Both the position numbers and the translations under genes were made by a program. From Desulfosporosinus sp. HMP52 (lineage in GTDB: Bacteria > Bacillota > Desulfitobacteriia > Desulfitobacteriales > Desulfitobacteriaceae): a stretch of 52,641 nt of DNA. Where the stretch lies: contig NZ_JMGA01000013.1 in assembly GCF_000765145.1 (NCBI RefSeq), positions 1-52,641 on the forward strand. Reading direction: 5' to 3'. Each line of letters starts with the position of its first letter. The first letter of the stretch is position 1. Positions 1-7,695 of this stretch are shown here, one piece after another. Below the pieces are notes generated by a model. That model had not been told where the DNA came from. It was given only the letters and a program-made list of their open reading frames with translations, and searched no databases.

Positions 1-87
1 TGTATTTAAGGGCTTTGACCCGTCGCTACTTCCCATAATAAGAGGGTGCTCATTTTTTATCAAAGATCAAAATAAGGAACTACAGGA

Positions 88-130
88 ATGCTTGGGGCAT
101 AGCCCCTGGGAAAGTAGGTTATTGCCGGGT
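88..130 (+). pseudogene. 3' fragment of a 5S rRNA gene
   Basis: The stretch GGAATGCTTGGGGC..GCCCCTGGGAAAGTAGGTTATTGCCGGGT has the helix IV, loop E and 3'-strand pattern of Gram-positive 5S rRNA (CUUGGGGC-N-GCCCCUGGGAGAGUAGGUNNUUGCCRGGY). The 87 bases upstream do not resemble the 5' half of 5S rRNA, so the gene is truncated or recombined, or its 5' half is replaced. A strong terminator follows directly, as expected at the end of an rRNA operon. Confidence 0.55.
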
Positions 131-132
131 AA

Positions 133-180
133 ACAAGCGACAGACTATCTCTAACGAGGTAGTCTGTCGCTTGTTTTGTA
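133..180 (+). terminator. rho-independent terminator after the 5S remnant
   Basis: Arms 133-151 and 156-174 form a 19-bp stem (ACAAGCGACAGACTATCTC with its complement, one G-U pair) closed by the tetraloop TAAC and followed by TTTGTA. This is the strongest hairpin at this end of the window. Confidence 0.8.
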
Positions 181-404
181 ATACTGATACGAAGAATCTG
201 GGGAGTCGGGGTTCCACGATCCACACTGCAGGAGAATTCGTTTCGGGACGCAGTTGTAGATTGTCAAGGAAAATTGACCACTTTTTTGCCCGTTTTTCAT
301 CTAAAATCTACCACTAAAACTAGCTAAGTTAACACAGGTTGTTCGTCGTCCTGTAAACCAATTTCAATTTGTATTGGGCTTGTTCACAGAATTAGGGCAT
401 TTCC
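181..404. other. no gene seen
   Basis: No open frame, RNA gene or clear repeat is recognised between the rRNA-type terminator and the small minus-strand frame. The DNA looks like decayed intergenic sequence. Confidence 0.5.
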
Positions 405-698
405 TTAAGTTACTTTTAAAACATACCCACTATCTTTGATCATCTTACTGTTTACGAAAATCTGCTTAGATGCTCGCTCAAGACGGATAAACGTTTGAAT
501 TTCAATAAGCCTATCCCGCATAAGCTCGGCAATAAGATCATCAACTTTGACGTTATAGTCATTTGGATTAGATTTAACCAAAGAACTGGGATTCTTTGTT
601 CCACAGAGTTCATCGAGACTCATAAATTGTTCATTTTCGCTAGTTCTTTCATATCGTTTAGAGCCCTTGTTAAATACATAGTCTGCCTCACGACGCAT
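405..698 (-). CDS. doubtful hypothetical protein, 97 aa
   Basis: I do not recognise this protein. It is hydrophilic and charged, with a helical-looking C-terminal half (KVDDLIAELMRDRLIEIQ) and no membrane segment or cysteine motif. No good ribosome binding site precedes the ATG, and it lies between a truncated 5S gene and a broken transposase. It may therefore be a relic of a longer gene. The amino-acid composition looks more protein-like than that of most chance frames, which is the only reason it is listed. Confidence 0.3.
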   Translation of the reverse strand: MRREADYVFNKGSKRYERTSENEQFMSLDELCGTKNPSSLVKSNPNDYNVKVDDLIAELMRDRLIEIQTFIRLERASKQIFVNSKMIKDSGYVLKVT

Positions 699-725
699 TT
701 TTCGTTGAAACAGGTCATAACCTAG

Positions 726-1141
726 GAATTAGTAGAACGTAAATTGTTAATAAAGCTATTATTCAAACAGGTTGGGAAAGTCAAAGGACTGGACAGCGAC
801 TGTTTAGACAGAGTAAATAGTCAATTTCCTCGGTACAAGGATCTCATAGACATCGTTAATGAATTCCGGAAAATGTTGTTGGATAAAAATGTTGGCATGA
901 TTGAACAGTGGGTACATAGGGCTTCGGGCTTAAACATTCGTGAGTTGACTTCATTTATAAATGGCATAACCAGAGATATAACAGCTGTGAAAAATGCCAT
1001 TAAATAGGAATACAATAACGGACTTGCCGAAGGCAGCGTAAATAAGCTTAAGGTTATAAAGAGGATAATGTATGGTCGTAATAGTTTTGAAATGTTAAGA
1101 AAAAAACTGTTACGGCTTGAAAAAAGACCAAAATTCAACTA
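726..1141 (+). pseudogene. ISL3-family transposase, C-terminal remnant with in-frame amber
   Basis: The reading frame from about 744 resembles the C-terminal part of ISL3-type (DDE_Tnp_ISL3) transposases: a helical stretch ending VKNAIK, then YNNGLAEGSVNKLKVIKR and MYGRNSFEMLRKKLL. The segment NNGLAEGSVNKLK-IKR is the familiar end of the DDE domain (normally W-S-N-G-x-x-E-G-x-N-x-K-K). Between AIK and EY an in-frame TAG at 1005-1007 stands where the family has Trp, so a TGG-to-TAG change is likely. A stop at 723-725 and the absence of the N-terminal two thirds show that only a fragment remains. No intact terminal repeats were found. Confidence 0.75.
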
Positions 1142-1582
1142 ACTGTGGAAAGAACCAGAAATTCGTTGACATTCACAGGCTCGTACGCCTTTCGTTCCAG
1201 GGCCGATGATACTCCCTCTGTTTGATTAAATATCCTGCTGAATACTCGCTTATTCGCAGGATTTCATTTTTATCTAGACAAGTTACATAGAATAACTGAC
1301 ACGGTAATAAATGCGTAAGGGTAAAATAGGTATATGAAATAATGAGATATATTAATATCCCATTTAGTTCCATATACTGCACGAATACTCGATGCTTACT
1401 CCTAGTGGTCACCCTCCCATGTCTCTACGGGTCTTTGACCTCACATTCCTTCGTAATACCTGTCTAGGGTGGAGTCCGATTGGCTGATTGAGAGGCATTT
1501 TTGTATCCGAAAATCTAAGATATTTATTACTAAATTATGTTAATAAAGGTATAAACGTCATTCATTTGGAAATAAAATAATA
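1142..1582. other. no confident gene
   Basis: A 79-codon minus-strand frame here lacks a ribosome site and a protein-like composition, and was not accepted. The sequence CAGGATTT..AAATCCTG-type partial repeats around 1230-1270 are weak. Nothing else is recognised. Confidence 0.4.
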
Positions 1583-2080
1583 TCATTTTCCTACAAGTTT
1601 TTGTGCTATGAGTCTAGTTTTTTTAGTTTTGTGATCATATTCTAAGAGAGTTAATTGGTCATCAAGATACATATACTGAATCCTAACCACTATCTTTTCA
1701 TCATGTACTATGTCTTGATAGTTACTTTTCGGGACTTTTATTACCTGAAAATAGGGATTGTCCCTGAATTTCGGGGAGATAATATTTTTCCGAATAACTA
1801 ATTCCCCTGCGACTTTATCAATATAATATTCTTTAAAATCATCACCTGCACCATTGAGCACATATAAAGCCTTATCGTCATGAATTATCGCAGTATCAAA
1901 ACCTTGTTCACTGTGTATTACAGTCATTCCATTTTCATACTGATATTGTATTTTCTGTTCGTTGAAAACTGGCGGAATACTAATAACATTTTGTATTCCG
2001 GTATTAATGTTTAAATATACCAATGAAAACAACATAAACACTATTGGTGCTATAATCCACCGCCTTCCCTGTCTTAACAT
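1583..2080 (-). CDS. membrane-anchored hypothetical protein, 165 aa
   Basis: This protein of unknown family has a short basic N-terminus (MLRQGRRW), one hydrophobic segment at about residues 9-28, and then about 135 mostly beta-rich, hydrophilic residues predicted outside the membrane. The start is well supported by AAGGAGG six bases before the ATG. It is the last gene of the minus-strand group that contains an exported protease and a beta-propeller lipoprotein, 129 bp downstream of the protease. The context suggests a cell-surface or envelope-stress role, which is inference only. No catalytic motif is visible. Confidence 0.7.
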   Translation of the reverse strand: MLRQGRRWIIAPIVFMLFSLVYLNINTGIQNVISIPPVFNEQKIQYQYENGMTVIHSEQGFDTAIIHDDKALYVLNGAGDDFKEYYIDKVAGELVIRKNIISPKFRDNPYFQVIKVPKSNYQDIVHDEKIVVRIQYMYLDDQLTLLEYDHKTKKTRLIAQKLVGK

Positions 2081-2209
2081 AATAACCTCCTTAAATATTA
2101 CTTAGAATCACTAAAATTTAAAACAATTTATAGGACAATTTCCGAAAATTTTTGCTAAGTCACGGAAACGTTTTGTAAGATAAAACCATTGTTTCTTACT
2201 TTAAAAAAC

Positions 2210-3115
2210 TTAGGTGTTTATACTTATAGTAATAACTTTTCCGTTACGCTTAACTTTGAGATCCCAAACCAGTAACTCAGAGTCAATTAACATCCTATAA
2301 GATAAATCGGAAATCGAAGCGACAGAGTAACTATTAATTTCTAGTATTTCATCGTTCGGAAATAAGTTCATATACGCGGGCGAATTAGCGGTTGTTTCAG
2401 TAACCACTAAACCCTTAGAACTGGGTAAACTATTTAGTTCCTGTACTTTGATTCCTAGTTTTTTATGTTTATAAGGTTTACCAGACATTATTTGATTCAA
2501 TACTTTCTTTACATCACAGAAGGGGATGGCACACGTGTATGTCACGTTTTTCTCATCCATTTTTGCCACTATTATACCTATTACTTGCCCATCTTGATTT
2601 AAGATGGGGCCTCCAGAACTACCATACGTTATGTTAGGTCCTGATAATTTAATTAGTTTTAAAAAATCAACAGGGGAGTTTGCTAAGGTTAAGTTACTAT
2701 CAACGACTGTTCCTTTTTCTATTAAATTTTGGTGAGCTACTATTACTTTACTTGAATTTTGTTCTTCATAACTAATTTGAAGTGGTTGAACGCTTTCGTC
2801 AATTTCTAATACTGCTAGATCTGTTAGTGAATCATATGATATGAGTTTAGCGGTTAACTCTGAACCATTCATATCTTGCAGAACTATTTTTGTCGAGTAC
2901 TTAACTACATGATAACAAGTCAGGATTTTGTTCGAGTCAATTGCAAATCCAGTACCTTCCGAAGTAACTAAATTATCATTTGAAATCACCTTAAATAGAC
3001 TTTTGTTTACTTCTGTATAATTGTAAGTGTTGAAGCTATTAGCATAAACCATATAAGTAAGTCCAAGAAAAGATAACAATATAAATACGGATAATATACC
3101 AACTCGATTATTCAT
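2210..3115 (-). CDS. HtrA/DegP-like membrane-anchored serine protease with PDZ domain
   Basis: A trypsin-fold protease of the S1C type, 301 aa. The catalytic triad is visible as His69 (TCYHVV), Asp99 (TDLAVLEI) and Ser167 (YGSSGGP). An N-terminal hydrophobic segment (residues 7-25) probably anchors it with the catalytic part outside. Residues about 208-298 form a PDZ-like domain (LGIKVQ..GLVV..SPAYM..GDEIL pattern, here NDEILEIN). HtrA proteins degrade or refold damaged exported proteins. The ATG overlaps the stop codon of the upstream lipoprotein gene by one base (TAATG), so translation is probably coupled. It is shorter than typical DegP/HtrA (about 400 aa) because linker regions are compact. 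Confidence 0.85.
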   Translation of the reverse strand: MNNRVGILSVFILLSFLGLTYMVYANSFNTYNYTEVNKSLFKVISNDNLVTSEGTGFAIDSNKILTCYHVVKYSTKIVLQDMNGSELTAKLISYDSLTDLAVLEIDESVQPLQISYEEQNSSKVIVAHQNLIEKGTVVDSNLTLANSPVDFLKLIKLSGPNITYGSSGGPILNQDGQVIGIIVAKMDEKNVTYTCAIPFCDVKKVLNQIMSGKPYKHKKLGIKVQELNSLPSSKGLVVTETTANSPAYMNLFPNDEILEINSYSVASISDLSYRMLIDSELLVWDLKVKRNGKVITISINT

Positions 3116-4140
3116 TATAAACCTTCCAAGTGCGATAAAACTATATTTGTGGGGTATTGCCCTAATGAGTAGGTACTAATTATTTTGCTAGTTCTCATGT
3201 CATAAACACTTAAAGTCCCGGCCATTTCATCTACAATATAAATATTATGACCATCCAATATAATACTTGAAGGTAACACATCCTTAATGTCAATTCTTTT
3301 CACTGTTCTATTATTTAAATTTAAAACAGTTAGTCCTTTTTGCTCTTGTGAATCAGGATAATAATGGCTTATGATTAATCTTTGCCCATCAGAGACAATC
3401 TGTCGAGCTATCGAATCTATCTCGATCGTCTCAATTTTTTCTCCGGTCTTTTGATCGACATTAATAAGTTTATTACCGCCACAAATCCAAAGCTCATTAT
3501 TCACAAACTTTATGCCACTAAGTGGAGTGTTTTCGTATTTAAACTGATTGATTAGTTTTTGAGATGCAATATCTATAGTAGATAGTATGCTAACTTTGTG
3601 ATCTACGTCTTGGGTTATACTATAAAGAATTCCATTATCCTTATCTAAATCAGAAAACTGAAAGTTATCCCCGCCTATTTGCAATTTGCCTAACATACGA
3701 AAATCGTGAGTGTTCACAAAATATGTAGTAACATCGTTAAAGCCTCTCTCTAAACATGTTATTGCAGCTATATTTTGGTTAAACTGAATATCCACGGGAC
3801 TAAGCCCCACTTTGATTTCGGTTACCTTTTTGTTTATAATCTTAACCATATTACTTATTTCAGACAGATCACTAGTATAAGCCGCGGGGACCCAGATAGT
3901 ATCGGTTGTGTTATCTATAAAAATAGATCTACCGAATATTGGTCCCAAGTTTACTTGTTCTATTATATTTGATTTACCTAAGTCATAATAGTCTAATAGG
4001 AACTCTCTAGAATCGGGAGACACTTTGCCGTAGGATATAGTTCCAGTGATATTATCTTTAGAGCACCCTGTTGCGAGAAGAATTAAAAGAGATATGGCTA
4101 GTGCCCAAAGCCAAGGATATTTTTTTACTAGTATAATCAT
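3115..4140 (-). CDS. lipoprotein with beta-propeller (YVTN/SMP-30-like) repeats
   Basis: A 341-aa exported lipoprotein. The lipobox LLATGC places the lipidated cysteine at residue 26, after a hydrophobic signal. The rest is a chain of short beta-strand repeats of the type D-G-x-x-I-x-I-V-D ... S-V-Y-D (for example LDGHNIYIVDEMAGTLSVYD), as in six- or seven-bladed YVTN/WD-like propellers. Such proteins usually bind ligands or partner proteins at the cell surface. A strong AAGGAGGAG precedes the ATG. Translation is coupled to the downstream protease through TAATG, suggesting that the two act together, perhaps with the propeller as sensor or substrate adaptor (inference). Confidence 0.7.
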   Translation of the reverse strand: MIILVKKYPWLWALAISLLILLATGCSKDNITGTISYGKVSPDSREFLLDYYDLGKSNIIEQVNLGPIFGRSIFIDNTTDTIWVPAAYTSDLSEISNMVKIINKKVTEIKVGLSPVDIQFNQNIAAITCLERGFNDVTTYFVNTHDFRMLGKLQIGGDNFQFSDLDKDNGILYSITQDVDHKVSILSTIDIASQKLINQFKYENTPLSGIKFVNNELWICGGNKLINVDQKTGEKIETIEIDSIARQIVSDGQRLIISHYYPDSQEQKGLTVLNLNNRTVKRIDIKDVLPSSIILDGHNIYIVDEMAGTLSVYDMRTSKIISTYSLGQYPTNIVLSHLEGL

Positions 4141-4215
4141 TTTCTCCTCCTTTTCTGAATAAAATGCCTTTTTGAATTTCGGTATTAATTGTGGTTAAGA
4201 AAGATTTATTAAGTT

Positions 4216-4248
4216 GGGGCTACCAATAAATTCATATTGGTTAGCCCC
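4216..4248 (-). terminator. intergenic hairpin between exported-protein genes
   Basis: GGGGCT-ACCAATA and TATTGGT-T-AGCCCC pair with one bulged base across a 6-nt loop, in the gap between the 295-aa secreted protein gene and the lipoprotein gene. On the minus strand no long U tract follows. It may be a partial terminator or an mRNA-processing hairpin that lowers expression of the downstream genes. Confidence 0.5.
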
Positions 4249-4260
4249 GGGTATTATATA

Positions 4261-5148
4261 CTACAGATCATTTGTTTCCTTAGCATCTTCCATAATTTGA
4301 TTATACTGGCTGTCATCAATGTTATATTTACTCTTGATATCTTCTTTGCTTATACCTCTCTTTTCAAGTCTTGCTAGATACTCAGAAAATCCTTCTTTTT
4401 GTATCCCGAGTTCAAACTTAATATCTTTAGTATCTACTCCTTTATTTTTCCAAGCTTTCAGTCTATCTAAAGCATGTTGTGGCAAAGCACCTTTTGATAC
4501 TGTTGGTGCCGTTGATGTAGTGTAAATAGCAACATTAGTATGGTAATAAATGTCGTCGGGTACAGGAAGGATTGGCGCAATTCCTGATGACCACCCTATA
4601 TTAATATCCGCCATGTCGTAATAAGCTCGTTCAACTAATTTCGAACATTGCCAAGAATTATTTACCCAAAAATTTGAGTTCACATCATACGGGCCTGAAA
4701 AGTCTTCCCATGCATAATCTACAATACCATCTCGTTCATTTCCACTAACATCAGGAACATAACCTATAGCTGCCCAATCGTAAAACCAAAAACGATGAAC
4801 ATCTCTTGATACTACATCATTCGTTGAACTTGTTGGTGTAGCTTCGACAGTCATTCCCGTCCAACCGTAACCAGCTACAGCTTCTCCGGTTTCATCATAT
4901 CTAAAGAAATAATCACCTGCGTAAGTAGTATCCCTGGCTAATGCACAATGAGTGTATTTTCCATATTGTCCACCTGTATTTCCACCAAAGTATATATCAG
5001 CCTTAAATGGGTATGAAAAATTTAAAGTATTTTTTTTACCTTGCCATTTCCCAGTAAACGATGGAAATAGCTCTCCGGCGAAAACAGTATTTACATTGGC
5101 TAATAATAGACTAAATACTACTAGGATTATAAAAAAACGTTTTTTCAT
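4261..5148 (-). CDS. secreted permuted papain-like (YiiX/NlpC-P60-type) protein
   Basis: A 295-aa protein with a clean signal peptide (MKKRFF-hydrophobic-NTVFA, cleavage near residue 24). It shows the two signatures of circularly permuted NlpC/P60-like hydrolases of the YiiX type: an N-terminal His in YTHCALARD and, about 100 residues later, a Cys in WQCSKLVERAYY, the C-S-x-L-V-x-x-A-Y pattern. These would form the catalytic Cys-His pair of an exported amidase or peptidase. The last 75 residues are charged and helical (two KxGIxxEDIKxxY-like repeats). Start supported by AGGAGG before ATG. Its promoter carries the motif shared with the gene at 6783-7214. Family call moderate; substrate unknown. 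Confidence 0.6.
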   Translation of the reverse strand: MKKRFFIILVVFSLLLANVNTVFAGELFPSFTGKWQGKKNTLNFSYPFKADIYFGGNTGGQYGKYTHCALARDTTYAGDYFFRYDETGEAVAGYGWTGMTVEATPTSSTNDVVSRDVHRFWFYDWAAIGYVPDVSGNERDGIVDYAWEDFSGPYDVNSNFWVNNSWQCSKLVERAYYDMADINIGWSSGIAPILPVPDDIYYHTNVAIYTTSTAPTVSKGALPQHALDRLKAWKNKGVDTKDIKFELGIQKEGFSEYLARLEKRGISKEDIKSKYNIDDSQYNQIMEDAKETNDL

Positions 5149-5309
5149 GGTTAACCTCCTCTATTTATTAAGAACAGTTTTAAATTAATAACAATAGTAC
5201 TTTCTATAGGATGTTTTACTTTTTAGAGTCCCTCCAATCTTAGTCATTTCTAAAGGCTACATAGTTATATAATCCTCCTCCCTTTGATTGTTAAATCGCC
5301 TTCATTAAA

Positions 5310-5339
5310 TAGAGGTTTTGAACATGTAAAAAGGTTACA
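5310..5339 (-). promoter_or_regulatory. putative ECF-sigma promoter of the exported-protein operon
   Basis: Read on the minus strand, TGTAACC-TTTT at 5339-5329 is followed after exactly 18 nt from TGTAACC by CTCTA (5314-5310). The same two boxes with the same 18-nt gap occur at 7276-7247. TGTAAC resembles the AAC-containing -35 elements of ECF promoters. The 5' leader to the ATG at 5148 would be about 155 nt. Confidence 0.55.
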
Positions 5340-5417
5340 TGAATAGAGAAATTTTTTAATTTTAGAAGGTTTATTAAATATTTCTTTGAATATCTTTTTT
5401 GAGGGGTGTGAATAAAG

Positions 5418-5978
5418 TTGTCATTATATGGTGCAGAAATAGATGTATTTGAAATTCTTGTCAAGCAGAATTATGAGAAGGTTTATCAAATAGTATATAT
5501 TTATACTAAAGATAGATATATTTCGGAGGATGCAGTTCAGCAAGCGTTTGTAATAGCCTATAGTAAACTAAATCAATTAAGGTCTAAGGATAAATTCGCG
5601 TCATGGGTTACTTCAATTGCCCTAAATGAGGCAAAACGTATGTTAAAGAATAAATACAATGAAAAAATTACTTTCATAGAAAAATTTCATGTTGAAACAC
5701 TTTCATATAGTGAAGATGACAATATTAATCTTAAAGAAGATATAGATAATGCTTTAAATAGATTAAAGTATAAAGATAACGAGATCTTAGTTCTAAAGTA
5801 TTATGCCGACTTAACCTTGCAGCAAATATCAGACCTATTAGGCATTAACCTATCAAATACCAAAGTAAGATTACATAGAGCTAAGGAATCTTTTAGAAAA
5901 CTATTAAATCCAGAAATTAATCAAAATCAGGAGGTGGAGCTTCAATGGCCTTATCAGAAAAAGAACTTGAACGACTAA
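5418..5978 (+). CDS. ECF-type RNA polymerase sigma factor
   Basis: A 186-aa group IV sigma factor with region 2 at about residues 15-80 (YEKVYQIVYIYTKD..EDAVQQAF..FASWVTSIALNEAKRML) and region 4 at about 112-175 (NEILVLKYYADLTLQQISDLL..NTKVRLHRAKE). It directs RNA polymerase to a small regulon and is normally held inactive by its anti-sigma partner. Start: TTG at 5418, because an in-frame TGA lies just upstream and GAGGGGTG sits 9 nt before it. The next gene overlaps its end by 34 nt. Its regulon probably includes the two flanking minus-strand transcription units, judged by their shared promoter motif. Confidence 0.92.
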   Translation: MSLYGAEIDVFEILVKQNYEKVYQIVYIYTKDRYISEDAVQQAFVIAYSKLNQLRSKDKFASWVTSIALNEAKRMLKNKYNEKITFIEKFHVETLSYSEDDNINLKEDIDNALNRLKYKDNEILVLKYYADLTLQQISDLLGINLSNTKVRLHRAKESFRKLLNPEINQNQEVELQWPYQKKNLND

Positions 5979-6706
5979 TAAAGAGTCATTTATCAAAAGA
6001 GTTAGATGTTGCTATTGAGGTTCCAAATATAGATGATCAGTGGCAAAAGATAAAGAAGCAGATATTAGAAACAGAAAGTATCTCGACAACAGAAAAACCT
6101 TTCTCAAACCGAAAAAGAATCATTGTTGCGGCGACAATCCTCATTTCAATCGGTTCAATAAACTTCCTATACCCACATAACGCAAATGCTTTAGGGGGCA
6201 AGATTGGTGAGTTTTTTGCCTATATCGTTGGAAAAACAACAAAAAACCAAACTGAAACTTACAAACAGAGCAAAGATCCAGAAATACCAAAGATACAGAA
6301 TTTGGGTTCTAATATTGAAAAAGAAGTTTCTCTAAATCAAGCCCAAGCTGAGGTTCCATTTAAGTTAGCTATTCCTAACTATCTCCCTCCTGAAGCTAAA
6401 ACTGGCCGGGTTGTACTTACTTCTCTGGGAACAGATGTTTATGAGGTTACTATTGAATATAGTTATAACGATATAGTAATCGCTTTTAGCCAACAGAATT
6501 GTGCAAACGGAACTTCACGTGGTTCTGTATACGACACAGATGATACTGTTGTAAAGGATCTAACTGTTAACGGTAGCCCTGCTATCTTATATTTAAGTAA
6601 AAATAGTATAAGTACTTTAAACTGGCAAACAAGGGGTCTTTTGCTACAAATAACGGGCAAAATAAATGAAACCGAGATTTGCAAGATCGCAAACTCGATC
6701 AACTAG
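5945..6706 (+). CDS. membrane anti-sigma factor with DUF4367-like C-terminal domain
   Basis: A 253-aa protein encoded in overlap with the sigma factor. Residues 1-55 are cytoplasmic and charged (sigma-binding part). One membrane segment lies at about 58-76 (RIIVAATILISIGSINFLY). The extracellular part ends in a DUF4367-like domain (VPFKLAIPNYLPPEA ... VNGSPAILY ... WQTRGLLLQITGKI) common in anti-sigma and envelope-sensing proteins. AGGAGGTGG lies before the ATG, inside the sigma gene. It presumably senses an envelope signal and releases the sigma factor. No zinc-finger HxxxCxxC motif is present, so it belongs to the non-ZAS type. Confidence 0.85.
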   Translation: MALSEKELERLIKSHLSKELDVAIEVPNIDDQWQKIKKQILETESISTTEKPFSNRKRIIVAATILISIGSINFLYPHNANALGGKIGEFFAYIVGKTTKNQTETYKQSKDPEIPKIQNLGSNIEKEVSLNQAQAEVPFKLAIPNYLPPEAKTGRVVLTSLGTDVYEVTIEYSYNDIVIAFSQQNCANGTSRGSVYDTDDTVVKDLTVNGSPAILYLSKNSISTLNWQTRGLLLQITGKINETEICKIANSIN

Positions 6707-6736
6707 AAAAAACCGCATAAAGCGGTTTTTCTAGTT
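6701..6736 (+). terminator. terminator after sigma/anti-sigma genes
   Basis: AACTAGAAAAAACCGC pairs with GCGGTTTTTCTAGTT around a 6-nt loop, overlapping the stop codon of the anti-sigma gene and followed by GTTTTTAA. The A- and T-rich arms let it work in both directions, so it also fits the convergent gene that ends at 6783. Confidence 0.75.
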
Positions 6737-6782
6737 GTTTTTAATGGATTACTTATTTATGATAGTCATCAACTAAGTGACA

Positions 6783-7214
6783 TCATTGAATATATATCGC
6801 CTCAGAGTAAGCTTGAGTACTCTCACTTATGTCCCCATTTAACGATGTATGCTGTGAGGATACTCTGTAATAATAACCTCCCGTAACCACTAGTGACTGC
6901 CCCCCGGATACATATGCTGAATTGTACTTGTAGTAACTATAGTTGTCCAATGTATACCATGTGCCACCAGATAAGTATTGGACATTTAATTTTAGTCCTA
7001 TTTTTTCGACTCCATAGTAGGTTGAAGTTGACCCAGATACGTTGATTTTGCCGTTACCATTATTAACTATTTTGCAAACTCCTCTTGAAATAGTTTCGAA
7101 GGATGCAGGGCTTACGACTCCATTCCCACTCATTTTGGTTTCTGTAGCACCTAAAGCCACCTGGGAACCCATTAACATAAAGATAGCCAAAAGTACGGGT
7201 ATAAGTTTTTTCAT
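6783..7214 (-). CDS. small secreted protein, 143 aa, unknown function
   Basis: A signal peptide (MKKLIPVLLAIFMLMGSQVALGA, cleavage near 22-23) is followed by a beta-rich, Ser/Gly/Tyr-rich domain with ISRGVCKIVNNGNGKINVSG and a later GYYYRVSSQHTSLNG. Small exported Clostridial proteins of this pattern (RG-x-x-x-I-x-x-x-G-x-G-x-I-x-V-S-G) exist but have no known function. The gene has its own copy of the ECF-like promoter (TGTAACC-18-CTCTA), with the -10-like box 33 nt before the start. It is therefore a likely target of the neighbouring sigma factor. Single conserved Cys in the mature part. Confidence 0.7.
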   Translation of the reverse strand: MKKLIPVLLAIFMLMGSQVALGATETKMSGNGVVSPASFETISRGVCKIVNNGNGKINVSGSTSTYYGVEKIGLKLNVQYLSGGTWYTLDNYSYYKYNSAYVSGGQSLVVTGGYYYRVSSQHTSLNGDISESTQAYSEAIYIQ

Positions 7215-7246
7215 TAAATATTTCCCCTTTCTATTATTCTATAATA

Positions 7247-7276
7247 TAGAGTAAAAAAAGGGGGTAAAAGGTTACA
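7247..7276 (-). promoter_or_regulatory. putative ECF-sigma promoter of the 143-aa secreted protein
   Basis: Minus strand TGTAACC (7276-7270), TTTT, then CTCTA (7251-7247) after 18 nt. This is the same arrangement as at 5339-5310. The sequence after CTCTA (TATTAT versus TTTAAT) is also alike. Confidence 0.55.
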
Positions 7277-7695
7277 AGTTGATGGATAAATTTTTTAGCA
7301 AATCTATCCGATAATAAAGCTTTCTTCTGACCAACTGACCCAACCTTATCTTTTCAACTTATTTTTTTATAATTAGTTTGTAATTCACCTCATTTTTTTA
7401 GCCATTTTTGGCACCTATCTTTACACAGAGGTTTTGATAGGAATTATACTTTTCGCTTTCTATGGATAGAGAGTGATTAAATGATGTTTTAGAAACTTTA
7501 TGTTTTGCTGCCTTGCATTGCAATGTCTTAATATAGGGGGATAGTTGGTAAGGGATAGGGTTTGGGACTATCTATTATAACGCTTACCAATGGCTAACCT
7601 TAATGAACTATTAAAAATTAGAGCGAGCGTTAGAAGTATTTTTTTGGCATTTCGAACTGCCCGCTTTTTTATATTTTAACTTTAAATCAACGAGC
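7277..7695. other. AT-rich stretch without a gene
   Basis: No protein-like frame longer than about 40 codons and no clear hairpin is seen. It separates the envelope module from phage-derived debris and may itself be decayed prophage DNA. Confidence 0.5.

Noticed and set aside
1173-1412. 79-codon minus-strand frame
   Set aside because: No ribosome site, unusual composition and no recognisable motif; lies in decayed DNA.
5418-5978. ECF promoter upstream of the sigma gene itself
   Set aside because: The plus strand has TGTAAAA but no CTCTA-like box at 18 nt; autoregulation cannot be claimed.
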